Source of the DNA: Fluviirhizobium alvei
GTDB lineage: Bacteria; Pseudomonadota; Alphaproteobacteria; Rhizobiales; Rhizobiaceae
Assembly: GCF_030551875.1 (NCBI RefSeq)
Contig: NZ_JAUOZU010000001.1
Coordinates: 372,001 to 436,000 of the forward strand
DNA length: 64,000 bases
Direction of reading: 5' to 3'
Shown: positions 16,767 through 26,615 of the stretch, piece by piece
Layout: every line of letters starts with the position of its first letter
Numbering within the stretch: the first letter of the stretch is position 1
The notes under the pieces: model-generated
The model's input: only the letters and a program-made list of their open reading frames with translations
Database searches by the model: none
What the model was told of the DNA's origin: nothing
Program-made: the position numbers and the translations under genes

Positions 16767-17759
16767 TCAGAGAATTCTGGCCCGCTTCAGCAACCACCAG
16801 GCACCGAGCATCGAAATCGCCATCAGGATGACGGCATAGAAGGTGCCGCCGATCGCCTCGGAAAAGGGCAGGCTGGCTGTGTTCATGCCAAAGAAGCCCG
16901 TCACCAGCGTCGGCGGCATCAGGAAGGCCGTCAAGAGCGAGAGGATGTAGAGATGGCGATTGGTCTCCGAAGTCGCCTTGGAATCGATGTCTTCATGCAG
17001 GAGGCGGGCACGCTCCTGTAGCGAGGACACGTCGCGCTCGGCCGTCTCGATCCGCTCGCTCAGCTTGCGGGCGACATCGTCGAAGCCGGCCGGCACCTCA
17101 TCCTCATCCGAAGCGGTGATCCGCCGCAGATGGGCAAGCTCGGTTCTCAGATGCCGATGCAGGAGCACGATCGTCCGGCGCGCCGGCGCCAGCTTGTGGG
17201 TCTCGTCGCGCACTGCATTCTCATAGACGAAATCCTCGATCGTATTGAGTTCCTCGTTGATCTCCAGCACGAGCGAGAAGACGGTTTTCTGGAACTCGAC
17301 CATCAGCACCGAAAAGACATCGATCGGGCGCAGGATACGGTTGGACCGTTCGATTGCCAGACGGGCCTGATCGACGCTTCTGAGCGGATGCAGCCGGCTG
17401 GTGATGATCATGCGTTCGTTGACGGCAAAATGTAGCCAGCCGATATCCGATGTCATTTCATCGAAGCCGCGCTGGAAATCGACGATCGTGCCGCAGACGA
17501 GATCAGGTGAAGTATGCAGCGAGGCGTGCGCATCCCGGCTTGTGAGCGCCTGGCGGGCTTCGCTGGACAATCCCGGCACCAGTTCGAGAAAGGCGGGAAC
17601 GCGCGCATCCGAAAGGCCGAGATGCAGCCAGATGAAACCGTCATCGGCAAGCAGGGTGGGCAAGGTCACATTCGCCGGCAGCCGTTCGGAGCGTCCGGTC
17701 TGCGGAAGAAAACGATGGGCCCAGACAAAACCGGGAATGGCGGAAACGGGCAGTTCCAT
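16767..17759 (-). CDS. CorA-superfamily metal transporter, ZntB-like
   Basis: 330 residues from the ATG at 17759; an in-frame GTG at 17768 is an alternative. A large cytoplasmic N-terminal domain with a long helix (RKLSERIETAERDVSSLQERARLLHEDID) leads to two C-terminal membrane helices. Between them lies the signature FGMNTASLPF: GMN is universal in CorA proteins and the GMNxxxLPF form is usual in ZntB. ZntB-type proteins transport zinc across the inner membrane as pentamers; flow direction and metal are inferred only from the family. The C-terminus is positively charged (LLKRARIL). It is divergent from the acyl-CoA dehydrogenase gene. Confidence 0.87.
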   Translation of the reverse strand: MELPVSAIPGFVWAHRFLPQTGRSERLPANVTLPTLLADDGFIWLHLGLSDARVPAFLELVPGLSSEARQALTSRDAHASLHTSPDLVCGTIVDFQRGFDEMTSDIGWLHFAVNERMIITSRLHPLRSVDQARLAIERSNRILRPIDVFSVLMVEFQKTVFSLVLEINEELNTIEDFVYENAVRDETHKLAPARRTIVLLHRHLRTELAHLRRITASDEDEVPAGFDDVARKLSERIETAERDVSSLQERARLLHEDIDSKATSETNRHLYILSLLTAFLMPPTLVTGFFGMNTASLPFSEAIGGTFYAVILMAISMLGAWWLLKRARIL

Positions 17760-17890
17760 GCAGCGCACGCAGAAGGGTTCGGTTGCCCGTCTTTAGGCGC
17801 GAACCATGACGGTTTTGCAAAGATTTTATGTCACGCCGCCCCATCGTGTCGGACTGTGGATTTTCCAGCGCGGATGTCGATCTTATTGAC

Positions 17891-17902
17891 GTTTACGTAA
17901 AC
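17891..17902. promoter_or_regulatory. Perfect 12-bp palindrome in front of the acyl-CoA dehydrogenase gene
   Basis: GTTTACGTAAAC lies 92 bases before the ATG of the acyl-CoA dehydrogenase gene and abuts a -35-like TTGACG at 17886-17891. Its form resembles operators described for MerR-type LiuR regulators of branched-chain amino acid and acyl-CoA breakdown. No such regulator is in the window, so the link is inference. Confidence 0.5.
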
Positions 17903-17994
17903 ATAAATTATTGCACATAACCAAACGGAGTATGGATTTCCCCATGGCCGATGCCTAGTATCGGCCGGGATAAGCTTTGCGGAGGAGCGAACGC

Positions 17995-19776
17995 ATGTAC
18001 AAGGCGCCGGTCGAGGACATTCTCTTTACCCTCAAACATGTGGTGGGCATGGATGCCGCCCTCAAGAAGGGGCAACTCGGCGATCTCACCGAGGATCTGG
18101 TGGATGCCATTCTGATGGAAGGTGGCCGTTTTGCCACCGACGAGATGGCGCCGCTCGGTGATATCGGCGACAAGCAGCCGGCCCGCATCGTTGATGGCGG
18201 CGTCAAGACACCGGAAGGCTGGCCCGCCCTCTACAAGGCCTGGGCCGAAGGTGGCTGGAACTCGCTGACAGCGCCGGTGGATTACGGTGGTCAGGGCCTG
18301 CCGCACATGCTGCTGGTGGCGACGCTCGAAATGTGGAACGGCGGCTCGATGGCCTTCACGCTCGGGCCGACACTGACGATCGGCGCGGTCGAGGCGATCG
18401 AGGCGCACGCGACGCAGGAACTCAAGGACAAATATCTGCCGCGGATGATCTCGGGCGAATGGATGGGGTCGATGAACCTCACCGAACCGCATTCGGGTTC
18501 CGATCTCGGTGTCATGAAATCGAGGGCCGAGCGCCGCGACGACGGCACCTACCGCATATTCGGCCAGAAGATCTTCATCACCTATGGCGAGCACGATTTC
18601 ACCGACAACATCATTCATCTGGTGCTCGCGCGCCTGCCGGATGCGCCCGCCGGCTCGCGCGGCATTTCGCTGTTCCTGGTGCCGAAATTCCTCGTCAATG
18701 ACGATGGCAGCCTTGGCGCCCGCAACGATGTTCATGTTCACGCGCTTGAGCACAAGCTCGGCATTCATGGATCTCCCACCTGCCAGATGATTTTCGGCGA
18801 CGGCAAGTTCGGCTCCGAACCCGGCGCGATCGGCTATCTGATCGGCGAGGAGAACAAGGGGCTCGCCTGCATGTTCACGATGATGAACAATGCCCGTCTC
18901 GCCGTTGGCATGCAGGGCGTGGCGATTGCCGAAGCCGCGACCCAGAAGGCGATCCAGTATGCCAATGACCGCACCCAGGGCCGCGCTCCGGGCTGGAAGG
19001 GCGAAGGCATGAGCCCGATCATCGAACATCCGGATGTCCAGCGCATGCTGGTCACGATGAAGGCGCTGACGCAGGGTTCGCGCGCCATTACCTATGCCTG
19101 CGCGCATGCCATCGACATGGCACATGCCACCGAAGGCGAGACGCGCCGTTTCTGGGAAGAGCGCGCTAATCTGCTGACGCCGATCGCCAAGAGCTTCCCC
19201 ACCGATTGCGGTGTCGAGGTAGCCTCGCTCGGCATTCAGGTTCATGGCGGAATGGGTTTCATCGAGGAAACCGGTGCTGCGCGCCTGTTGCGCGACAGCC
19301 GCATCGCTCCGATCTACGAAGGCACAAACGGCATCCAGGCCATCGATCTCATTGGCCGCAAGCTGCCGCAATCGGGTGGCAATCACGTCCGTGCCTTCAT
19401 CAATGAAATCAAGGATGTGGTCGAAGAGGTCCGTGCCTCCAACCGCCCGGGTTTCGGCAAGACTGCCGAAAAGCTCGCCGATGCAGTGGCGGAACTCACC
19501 GAAGCCACCGAATGGATGCTGGCAACGCTCGGCGAGGGCAAAATGGTGGAAGCGCTGGCTGGCGCCACGCCCTATCAGCGCCTGTTCGGCCTCACCCTGA
19601 CGGGCGCCTACCTAGCGCGCGGTGGGCTTGCCGATGCCTCCGACGGTCGCGACGATGCCCGTATCGCGCTCGCCCGCTTCACGGCCGAAAACCTTCTGTC
19701 CGAAACTGCGGCCCTCAAGGACCGCGTCATCCATGGTGCGGAAAGCCTTGCGGCAGCCCGTGCAGCCCTTGCTTAA
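17995..19776 (+). CDS. Acyl-CoA dehydrogenase (long form)
   Basis: 593 residues from the ATG at 17995, which has GGAGG 9 bases upstream. An N-terminal extension (1-40, MYKAPVEDILFTLKHVVGMDA) typical of the long FadE/DmdC-like bacterial group is followed by the dehydrogenase N domain (YGGQGLPHMLL), the middle domain (MNLTEPHSGSDLG) and the C domain with GGMGFIEETGAARLLRDSRIAPIYEGTNGIQAIDLIGRKL, which holds the catalytic-base glutamate and FAD contacts. A further C-terminal stretch (about 470-593) is also usual in this group. It introduces a 2,3 double bond into an acyl-CoA, passing electrons to ETF. Chain specificity is unclear. It forms an operon with the enoyl-CoA hydratase 10 bases downstream. 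Confidence 0.93.
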   Translation: MYKAPVEDILFTLKHVVGMDAALKKGQLGDLTEDLVDAILMEGGRFATDEMAPLGDIGDKQPARIVDGGVKTPEGWPALYKAWAEGGWNSLTAPVDYGGQGLPHMLLVATLEMWNGGSMAFTLGPTLTIGAVEAIEAHATQELKDKYLPRMISGEWMGSMNLTEPHSGSDLGVMKSRAERRDDGTYRIFGQKIFITYGEHDFTDNIIHLVLARLPDAPAGSRGISLFLVPKFLVNDDGSLGARNDVHVHALEHKLGIHGSPTCQMIFGDGKFGSEPGAIGYLIGEENKGLACMFTMMNNARLAVGMQGVAIAEAATQKAIQYANDRTQGRAPGWKGEGMSPIIEHPDVQRMLVTMKALTQGSRAITYACAHAIDMAHATEGETRRFWEERANLLTPIAKSFPTDCGVEVASLGIQVHGGMGFIEETGAARLLRDSRIAPIYEGTNGIQAIDLIGRKLPQSGGNHVRAFINEIKDVVEEVRASNRPGFGKTAEKLADAVAELTEATEWMLATLGEGKMVEALAGATPYQRLFGLTLTGAYLARGGLADASDGRDDARIALARFTAENLLSETAALKDRVIHGAESLAAARAALA

Positions 19777-19786
19777 GGAACAGCAA

Positions 19787-20545
19787 ATGAGCGACCATAT
19801 TCTGATCGAGCGCAGCGATGCGCATCCGGGCGTTCTTGTTGTCCGCATGAACCGGCCTGAAAAGAAGAACGCGATCACGCGCGACATGTACAAGCGCATG
19901 GCGCAGGCGCTCGTGGATGCCGGCAGCGATGACAGCGTCCGCGCCGTGGTCATTTTCGGCGTTCCTGGCAGCTTCTCGGCCGGCAATGATCTTGCCGATT
20001 TCATGGCGATCGCGCTCGATCCCAGCCAGGGCGAAGGCGTGCAGCAGTTCATCTTCGAGCTGGCGAAGTTCGAAAAGCCGTTGCTCTCGGGCGTCGATGG
20101 ACTGGCGATCGGCATCGGCACGACCATGAACCTGCATTGCGACATGACCTTTGCGACGCCCCGCTCGCTGTTCAAGGCACCGTTCACCGATCTCGCGCTG
20201 GTTCCGGAAGCGGCCTCGAGCCTGATTGGCCCGCGCATCATGGGTCATCAGCGCGCGTTTGCCATGTTCGTCGCCGGTACCGGCTTCTCCGCCGCGGAAG
20301 CCCGCGAGGCGGGAATCATCTGGAAGGTGGTTTCCGAAGAAGAACTCGAGGCGACAACATTGGCCGCCGCACTCGATCTCGCCAACCGTCCGCGCCAGGC
20401 CGTGCTCCTGTCGCGTCGGCTGCTCAAGGGTTCGGTGGAAGAAATCCATGCGCGCATGTCGGAAGAGCTGGTGATTTTCAACAACCAGCTGAAATCCAAG
20501 GAAGCGGCCGCCGCCTTCCAGGCTTTTATGAGCCGCAAGAAATAA
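19787..20545 (+). CDS. Enoyl-CoA hydratase/isomerase family protein
   Basis: 252 residues, starting MSDHILIERSDAHPGVLVVRMNRPEKKNAI. The crotonase oxyanion-hole segments are present as GSFSAGNDLADF and SGVDGLAIGIGTTMNLHCDM; in the latter region the second catalytic glutamate of true hydratases is not evident (the position after TDLALVPEAASS is more isomerase-like). AAAFQAFMSRKK closes the protein. It may hydrate or isomerise the enoyl-CoA made by the dehydrogenase encoded just upstream. The start follows AAGGAA by 5 bases. Stand-alone length is normal for the family. Confidence 0.9.
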   Translation: MSDHILIERSDAHPGVLVVRMNRPEKKNAITRDMYKRMAQALVDAGSDDSVRAVVIFGVPGSFSAGNDLADFMAIALDPSQGEGVQQFIFELAKFEKPLLSGVDGLAIGIGTTMNLHCDMTFATPRSLFKAPFTDLALVPEAASSLIGPRIMGHQRAFAMFVAGTGFSAAEAREAGIIWKVVSEEELEATTLAAALDLANRPRQAVLLSRRLLKGSVEEIHARMSEELVIFNNQLKSKEAAAAFQAFMSRKK

Positions 20546-20558
20546 GGCTTAGACATAG

Positions 20559-20586
20559 ATTGCCGGAGCGTTTCCGCTCCGGCAAT
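20559..20586 (+). terminator. Terminator-like hairpin after the acyl-CoA operon
   Basis: A perfect 12-bp stem ATTGCCGGAGCG / CGCTCCGGCAAT with a TTTC loop lies 13 bases after the hydratase stop. Only a short T run follows, so efficiency is uncertain. Confidence 0.6.
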
Positions 20587-20637
20587 TTGCATGATCAGCT
20601 ATCAGGAAGCTGCGTCGGATCCGAATAGGCGAGCATC

Positions 20638-21492
20638 CTAAGCGGCGATTTTTGCCAGCAGCTCTGCAAGCGCCTGTGGTTGCGACAGGAACGGCGAATG
20701 GCTCGCTGCGAGCCGGTGCTGAACAGTCGCGCCGCCGATCGCCGCATCCGTCATCTCCACCATCAATGCCTGCCCCTCCGGCGTGATCGCCCGGTCCTCA
20801 TCGCAGTGGATGTAATGACGAGGCACCGTGCCGAAACGCTCCGCCGTGATCGCGGAGGGTTGCAAGGCCACCTGTACTGGCTCGTCGCAGTGAAGCGTCC
20901 TGCGGAAATCGCTGAATTCGGCATCCGCGACATCACCGAAGAAGGCCGCCTTCATGCGGGAAACATAGTCGGGATCTTCGCTTCCGGCATGGATGCGAAG
21001 CGCCCTGACGGCAACCGGATCAGCCATGAAGAGGCCTGGCACCAGCGCCGCCTTCATACTGTCGTGCTGGATCATCGCGACGGCCGGCATCCCGGGCGGC
21101 AGCAGAAAGGCCGTGAGGTAGACGACTGCATGGAGCAGGTTCGGCACCGCTTCGGCGACCGGCGAGATCGTGATGCCGCCGAGCGAATGGCCGACCAGCA
21201 CCACCTTGCCATTGCCGAGCGTGGCAGCTTTTTGGACCGCCGCGATCGCGGCTTCGGTGCGCATGGCCTGAGTCACTGCGGCATTCGGTGAAGGCTCGGT
21301 TGAAAAGGCTGTGGCGTCGAAGGGTTTTGCGGCATGCGATGCCGGAACTGAGGCATGCGCACCAGCGCCGGGGAGATCGATAGCGATAGAGATATGGCCT
21401 GCCGCTTCTAGAAGCGGCAAGAGCTTCGCCCAGGTAGCGGCGCCGTGCCAGGCGCCATGGATGAAGACGAATGCCGGTTTGGTCTGGGACAT
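20638..21492 (-). CDS. Alpha/beta hydrolase, plant-esterase-like
   Basis: 284 residues from the ATG at 21492, preceded by GAGGAGG. The start FVFIHGAWHGAATWAKLLPLLEAAGH holds the oxyanion-hole HG, the nucleophile elbow is LVGHSLGGIT, and the likely catalytic histidine is in AASHSPFLSQPQALAELL. This arrangement, with the HGAWHGAW-like start, is that of the salicylate/methyl-ester esterase and hydroxynitrile lyase-like subgroup, which also occurs in bacteria. The protein is probably a cytoplasmic esterase with unknown substrate. It is transcribed divergently from an AraC-type regulator 84 bases away, which is a plausible controller. Confidence 0.85.
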   Translation of the reverse strand: MSQTKPAFVFIHGAWHGAATWAKLLPLLEAAGHISIAIDLPGAGAHASVPASHAAKPFDATAFSTEPSPNAAVTQAMRTEAAIAAVQKAATLGNGKVVLVGHSLGGITISPVAEAVPNLLHAVVYLTAFLLPPGMPAVAMIQHDSMKAALVPGLFMADPVAVRALRIHAGSEDPDYVSRMKAAFFGDVADAEFSDFRRTLHCDEPVQVALQPSAITAERFGTVPRHYIHCDEDRAITPEGQALMVEMTDAAIGGATVQHRLAASHSPFLSQPQALAELLAKIAA

Positions 21493-21576
21493 CAATTCCT
21501 CCTCTTGATCCGGAACGTACCGGCACATACGTTACCGCGGCTGCCGGGGGAGGGCTCTGGCTGGAGGCGAAAAATC

Positions 21577-22539
21577 ATGGTCACAGGTGAAGTGGTCGCC
21601 GTACCTCTGGCGGACATGTCGACTGCCGCGATCAACGATGTGCGGAAGTTCGACTATTTTTGTGACGCGATCTGCGATGTCTATGCTGGCGTTCAGCCGG
21701 TTGAGCCCGACGACAGGGTGTTCGATGCCGAGTTCAAGGCCGTGGCATTGTCGCAGGGCGTTCTGGCTTCCATTGCTTCGCCGGGTCACATGGCCGATCG
21801 CGGTGCGCTGCAATTGCGTCGCCGACCGGAGGAGAGCCTGTTTCTCAATCTCAGTGAATTTTCGGCCTATGGTGCGAGCCATGTCGGCGAAGATTGGCGC
21901 GTCGCCGCCGGACGACCCTTTTTGCTCGACAACGCCCGTCCATTTCACCTTGATTTTGAGCGTGAACGGCGAATGCGGCTCTATTCGTTGCGCCTTGATC
22001 GTCAGTGCCTCGGTTTGTCCATCGATCAGTCCGTTATCGCCAAAATCAATCACGCCATAGCCACCACCGAGCTTGGCCGCAGTCTCGAACTCCAGATGCG
22101 GCTCATGTGTCGTTCGATGGGCGCGGGTGAGATCATGTTGGCCGGCACGATGAGCCGGCCCGTGACGGCGCTGCTTGCGCGGATCGCCGAGAATGTTGCC
22201 GCAGGCCCGAGCGAAAATAGCTGCCTCGACCTTGCCACGATCAAGGCAGTCGCCCGTCAGCACTTATCCGTCGCGGATTTCAGACTGGAGGATCTGGCGC
22301 GCCTCCTGCGCTGCAGCGCAAGAACGGTGCAGTCGCGCTTTGCCGCTGAAGGCACCACCTTCGGCCGCTGGCAACTCGAGGCCCGCCTTGATCTCGTGCG
22401 CGACCGGCTGGAGCACAGCACGTTTTCCGGTCGCACGATCGAGGCCATCGCTCTGAGCGCCGGTTTCCGCGACGCATCCCATTTTCATCGTGCGTTCAAG
22501 AAACGCTTTGGCATCTCGCCGAGGCAGGCGCGGCACTGA
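21577..22539 (+). CDS. AraC family transcriptional regulator
   Basis: 320 residues from the ATG at 21577 with TGGAGG 9 bases upstream. The N-terminal 215 residues resemble the AraC-binding-like domain of the Feaa/AraC-like-ligand group (PGHMADRGALQLRRRPEESLFLNLSEFSAYGASH). The C-terminal 100 residues carry two HTH motifs: LEDLARLLRCSARTVQSRFAAEG and TIEAIALSAGFRDASHFHRAFKKRFGISPRQAR. Such proteins activate nearby genes on ligand binding. The divergent esterase-like gene is the likeliest target; the ligand cannot be deduced. It converges with the RNA methyltransferase gene, 8 bases from its stop. Confidence 0.9.
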   Translation: MVTGEVVAVPLADMSTAAINDVRKFDYFCDAICDVYAGVQPVEPDDRVFDAEFKAVALSQGVLASIASPGHMADRGALQLRRRPEESLFLNLSEFSAYGASHVGEDWRVAAGRPFLLDNARPFHLDFERERRMRLYSLRLDRQCLGLSIDQSVIAKINHAIATTELGRSLELQMRLMCRSMGAGEIMLAGTMSRPVTALLARIAENVAAGPSENSCLDLATIKAVARQHLSVADFRLEDLARLLRCSARTVQSRFAAEGTTFGRWQLEARLDLVRDRLEHSTFSGRTIEAIALSAGFRDASHFHRAFKKRFGISPRQARH

Positions 22540-22547
22540 AAACGCGC

Positions 22548-23798
22548 TCAACGCTCCAGCAAGGCCACGGCCTCGACATGGCCGGACCAGAGGAACTGGT
22601 CGATCGGCGTCACCGATTTTAGTTTGTATCCACCGGCAATCAGGATCTCGAGATCGCGTGCAAGCGTGACCGGATTGCAGGAAACTGCGGCAATCCGCGC
22701 CACCTTCGAGCGCGCCAGTTCCTGTGCCTGCGCTTCGGCTCCCGCACGCGGTGGATCGAACACCACCGCATCGATCTGCTTGAGATCCATCGGCTGCAGC
22801 GGACGGCGGAAGAGATCGCGCCGTTCAACGCTCACCGGCTTCAGCCCCTGCGCGCGGCGAGCCGCCTGATCGAGCGCGGCAAGCGCCGGCGCATCGAATT
22901 CCACCGCATGGACCGCGCTCTTGCGCGCTAGCCGGAGCGCGAAGGTGCCGCAGCCGGAAAAAAGATCGGCAATGCGCTTGGCCTTGCCGAGATGGGCGCC
23001 GACCAGCTCGGCCATCACTGCTTCTGCATGCTCGGAAGCCTGCACGAAGGCGCCGGGCGGCACGATCACGGCAATGCCGCCGAAATCCAGCTCCGGTTTC
23101 TGAGGCTCGACCAGCACTTCGCTGCCAAGCGAGATGCGGGCGATGCCCTTTTCCTGGATGGCGAGGTCGACAGCCGCCTGTTGCTTGCGGGCATCCGGCT
23201 TGCGCAGATCGAGGAAATCGAGATCAAGTCCCGATTTCGTGGCGAGAACCGTGATCCGGAACGGTTCCGAGCCGGTTGCAAGCGCGGTGGCGATCCGGCG
23301 GATGCCGGCCAGTCGGCCGATGATGGCCGGGCTTGCGATGGGACAGTCCTCGATCGTGACGATGTGATGGCTGCCCGCCTGCATATAGCCCAGGACCAGA
23401 CCTTTCTCGGTCAGTCTCGCACTGAAGGTCACGCGGCGACGTGCGCCGGCAGAACAGGCAACGAGTGGCGCGACGTCCGCTTCGATCCTGCGCGCGGCGA
23501 GAGCCGAGACCACGAGATCGCGCTTGAAAGACTGGTAGGGCAAATCTGCCCAATGCTGCAGCGAACAGCCGCCGCAGGTGCCGCCCGCACCTTCGGGGCC
23601 GAAATGCCGACAGCTGGGCGCGACCCGGTCATCGGACAGTTTCGACCAGGACATGGCCGTACCCTGATTTTTAACGCGCGCAATGGCCACCTCTTCGCCC
23701 GGAAGCGTGAAGGGAATGAACACCGGACCCTGGCCGGTGCGGGCAATGCCGTCGCCTTCGGCGCCGATTGCGGTGATCGTGACTGTCTCGGTGCTCAT
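22548..23798 (-). CDS. Class I SAM-dependent 23S rRNA/tRNA uridine methyltransferase (RumA/TrmA family)
   Basis: 416 residues from the ATG at 23798. A TRAM-like N-terminus (VTITAIGAEGDGIARTGQGPVFIPFTLPGEEV) is followed by a cysteine cluster CRHFGPEGAGGTCGGCS that binds an iron-sulfur cluster in RumA-type enzymes. The SAM motif is ADLFSGCGTFALRLA, then FDPPRAGAEAQ and the catalytic SCNPVTLARDL. It methylates C5 of a uridine in 23S rRNA or tRNA; which position is not decidable here. It overlaps the TlyA gene by 4 bases (ATGA), so both are translated together, which fits a joint RNA modification role. Confidence 0.92.
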   Translation of the reverse strand: MSTETVTITAIGAEGDGIARTGQGPVFIPFTLPGEEVAIARVKNQGTAMSWSKLSDDRVAPSCRHFGPEGAGGTCGGCSLQHWADLPYQSFKRDLVVSALAARRIEADVAPLVACSAGARRRVTFSARLTEKGLVLGYMQAGSHHIVTIEDCPIASPAIIGRLAGIRRIATALATGSEPFRITVLATKSGLDLDFLDLRKPDARKQQAAVDLAIQEKGIARISLGSEVLVEPQKPELDFGGIAVIVPPGAFVQASEHAEAVMAELVGAHLGKAKRIADLFSGCGTFALRLARKSAVHAVEFDAPALAALDQAARRAQGLKPVSVERRDLFRRPLQPMDLKQIDAVVFDPPRAGAEAQAQELARSKVARIAAVSCNPVTLARDLEILIAGGYKLKSVTPIDQFLWSGHVEAVALLER

Positions 23799-24550
23799 TC
23801 TTTCATCCCGGCCAAAAGGAATTCCTGGTTTCCGTCGCCGCCGGAAATTGGAGAGGGGATTACACCGATCGAACGCCAGCCGCCAAGCGAATTCAGCCAT
23901 CCCGCCATATCCTGGGCGATCTTTTCGCCCATGGCAGGCTTTTTCAGGATGCCGCCCTTGCCGATCGCCTCGCGACCGGCCTCGAATTGCGGCTTTACCA
24001 GCAACAGACACCAGGCACCTCTGTCGGCCAGTTCAAGAGCCGGCGGCAGTGCCAGTTTCAGCGAAATGAAGGACACATCGGAGACAACGGCACCAACCGG
24101 CCCTTCGCCAATGTCCTGGCGGGTGAGGGCGCGCGCATTGAGGCCTTCGATATTGGTGACACGTTCATCGGATGCGATTTTCGCGTCCATCTGTCCATGG
24201 CCGACATCAATAGCGATCACCGAGTTTGCGCCACGCTCAAGCAGCGCCTGGGTGAAGCCGCCAGTCGAGGCTCCGATATCGAGACAGCGCCGGCCCGAGG
24301 GCGAGAGAGAGAACCCGTCAAGTCCGGCCACAAGTTTGAGGGCCGCGCGGGAAACATAAGATTGCGCCGGGTCATCGATCGCGATCGCCGCATCAGGCAA
24401 AACCATCTGGCCGGGTTTCGTCGCGACCTGTCCATCGATCCGGACAGTGCCGCGCCGGATCGCGTCGGCAGCCCGGGAGCGGCTCGGAAACAGGCTGCGG
24501 TCGGTGAGCAACTGATCAAGGCGGATCGGAGCGGGCGTTTTATCGTTCAT
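23795..24550 (-). CDS. tlyA: TlyA family S4-domain RNA 2'-O-methyltransferase
   Basis: 251 residues from the ATG at 24550 ([15 protein letters not shown]). The S4 RNA-binding domain (about 8-70, [31 protein letters not shown]) is followed by an FtsJ-type methyltransferase: [39 protein letters not shown]. TlyA proteins methylate the 2'-O of cytidines in 16S and 23S rRNA, known to affect capreomycin sensitivity in mycobacteria; they were once called hemolysin A. In rhizobia the gene is usually next to dxs. Here dxs is about 4.6 kb away, with a chemoreceptor, a pirin and a hydrolase between. Confidence 0.92.
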   Translation of the reverse strand: MNDKTPAPIRLDQLLTDRSLFPSRSRAADAIRRGTVRIDGQVATKPGQMVLPDAAIAIDDPAQSYVSRAALKLVAGLDGFSLSPSGRRCLDIGASTGGFTQALLERGANSVIAIDVGHGQMDAKIASDERVTNIEGLNARALTRQDIGEGPVGAVVSDVSFISLKLALPPALELADRGAWCLLLVKPQFEAGREAIGKGGILKKPAMGEKIAQDMAGWLNSLGGWRSIGVIPSPISGGDGNQEFLLAGMKE

Positions 24551-24749
24551 CCGGGATACATGCCCCGGGCGCCCCAGCAAAGCAAGGGGAGCCGGATCGG
24601 TTGAAACGGGCAGGTTGACCTCTTCTCCTGCAACGTTGCCGTTTTTTCTTTACGTTACGTCAACCGCAAACTCTTCCTTAATGAATTGCATATTATGGAT
24701 GGCGAAAAGTTGCATCTCATCAATTCGAACGTCGCCGGACAAACCATCC

Positions 24750-26615
24750 ATGATTTCCAAATTGCGTGACCTACCGCTCGCCACCCAGATCATCGGCGGC
24801 GTAACCCTCGTCCTGCTGGCGATTCTCGCCGGCAGCCTTTGGTTCGAAATTGGTGCCGAAAAACGAGAAATGGCAGAAAATGCCGAACGTCGGGGCAATG
24901 CCGCGCTCGACATGCTGGAATCGGTTCACGTCAATGCCATGCTCAATCGCGATCAGACTGCCGATGGCGATCCGGCAATCGCGACGCTTGACGGCACGAT
25001 GGAAAGCTTCTCCGCCCAAAGCAAGGGCGTGGAACTCTGGCTGGTGATGGCGCCGAAGGTGATCGAATACCAGAAGGCGGCCGGCGAGATGGATGTCGAA
25101 GGACCCCGTGATCCGATCGATGAGAAAACCCTCTCCGAGCTGAAGCCGCAGGTGGTGATGGGCAGTGAAAAACTGCGGATCACGCGGCCGGTCGTTCTGG
25201 GTCAGGGCACGGCGGCGGATGCGAAATGCGCGGCCTGTCACACCGAAAAAATGGGCATCAACGCTGGCGAAATCGTCGGAGCCTATAGCGCAGCTGTCGA
25301 TCTTGCGCCGGACCTGGCCAATGCAAAGGCGGAGATCACGGAAAAGCTGATCTATAGCGGCATTACGACATTGATCGCCTTGCTTATCTTGACCTTCATT
25401 CTCCGGGCCACCGCCATCCGCCCCCTGCGGGCACTCGCGCGCGATACCAAGGCGCTTGCCGATGGCGATATCGACATCAGCTCGAATGCATCGGGTCGCC
25501 GCGACGAAATCGGTGACATGGCGCGTGCGCTCGATGTGTTCCGCGAAGCGTTCATCCGCAATCGCAAGCTTGAAGAAGAGGCTGAAGCCAACCGCCGCAT
25601 GGTGGAGGCTGATCGTCAGCGGACGCAGGAGCAGGCAGAGCGGGAAGCGCAGCAGCGCTTGACGATCGCGACCTCGGGTCTGGCATCCGGTCTGCGCCGG
25701 CTGGCAAGCGGCGATCTCGCCTTCCATCTCGAGGAGCCCTTTGCGCCTGAATTCGAAGGCTTGCGACAGGATTTCAATGCCTCGGTCGCCCAGCTCAGCG
25801 AAACGCTGATCCTCATCCGCGACAGCGTGTCGATCATCGATGACGGTACGCGTGAAATTGCCGCCGGTACCGATGAACTGTCGCGCCGGACGGAACAGCA
25901 GGCGGCGGCACTCGAACAGACGGCGGCGGCCATCGAGGAAATCAATTCCAACGTGAAGGGCGCCAACGGGCTGACGCGCGAAGCGCGCGATGTTGCAATC
26001 ACCGCTAACGCCGATGCGGAACAATCCGGCAAGATCGTCACCGATGCCGAAAATGCCATGCAGCGCATCGAGGATTCGTCCAAGACCATTTCCAACATTA
26101 TCGGCGTCATTGACGAAATCGCCTTCCAGACCAACCTGCTTGCGCTCAATGCCGGTGTGGAAGCCGCGCGCGCCGGCGAAGCCGGCAAGGGCTTTGCGGT
26201 CGTCGCACAGGAAGTGCGCGAGCTCGCCCAGCGCTCGGCCAACGCCGCCAAGGAAATCAAGGGTCTCATCGACCGCTCCTCGACCGAAGTGGGCAATGGC
26301 GTTCGTCTCGTTCGCGATGCCGGTGCGGCTCTTAACATGATCGGAAGCCACATCGCGACGATCCGTCACCATATGGACAGCATCACGACATCCTCGCAGG
26401 AACAGGCGACCGGCCTCGGTGAGGTCAATGCCGCTGTCAATGCGATGGACCAGATGACGCAGCAGAATGCCGCCATGGTGGAACAGTCCACCGCCGCAAG
26501 CGCGCTGCTTGCCGGCGAGGCTGCCAAGCTCAAGGATCGGGTCAGCCAGTTCCGGCTGGGCGTCGCACCCAAGTCCGTCAGCCATTGGCAGGAGCCCGTG
26601 CGCCGGCGCGCGTGA
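24750..26615 (+). CDS. Methyl-accepting chemotaxis protein with periplasmic CxxCH motif (second copy)
   Basis: 621 residues from the ATG at 24750 ([14 protein letters not shown]). Membrane segment 1 is about 11-32; the periplasmic domain keeps the DUF3365/Tll0287-like features, including [29 protein letters not shown] and [15 protein letters not shown], all shared with the first paralogue. CAACH lies at residues 160-164. A second membrane segment near 205-224, HAMP and the receptor tip [26 protein letters not shown] follow. The end is [10 protein letters not shown], without the GWEEF pentapeptide of the first copy. The shared domain and motif suggest related heme-linked input but different adaptation. 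It is divergent from tlyA. Confidence 0.92.
   Translation: MISKLRDLPLATQIIGGVTLVLLAILAGSLWFEIGAEKREMAENAERRGNAALDMLESVHVNAMLNRDQTADGDPAIATLDGTMESFSAQSKGVELWLVMAPKVIEYQKAAGEMDVEGPRDPIDEKTLSELKPQVVMGSEKLRITRPVVLGQGTAADAKCAACHTEKMGINAGEIVGAYSAAVDLAPDLANAKAEITEKLIYSGITTLIALLILTFILRATAIRPLRALARDTKALADGDIDISSNASGRRDEIGDMARALDVFREAFIRNRKLEEEAEANRRMVEADRQRTQEQAEREAQQRLTIATSGLASGLRRLASGDLAFHLEEPFAPEFEGLRQDFNASVAQLSETLILIRDSVSIIDDGTREIAAGTDELSRRTEQQAAALEQTAAAIEEINSNVKGANGLTREARDVAITANADAEQSGKIVTDAENAMQRIEDSSKTISNIIGVIDEIAFQTNLLALNAGVEAARAGEAGKGFAVVAQEVRELAQRSANAAKEIKGLIDRSSTEVGNGVRLVRDAGAALNMIGSHIATIRHHMDSITTSSQEQATGLGEVNAAVNAMDQMTQQNAAMVEQSTAASALLAGEAAKLKDRVSQFRLGVAPKSVSHWQEPVRRRA

Noticed and set aside
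17908-19386. A 492-codon minus-strand open frame opposite the acyl-CoA dehydrogenase gene
   Set aside because: It is antisense to a clear, full-length enzyme gene and its translation, rich in histidine and arginine, has no domain.
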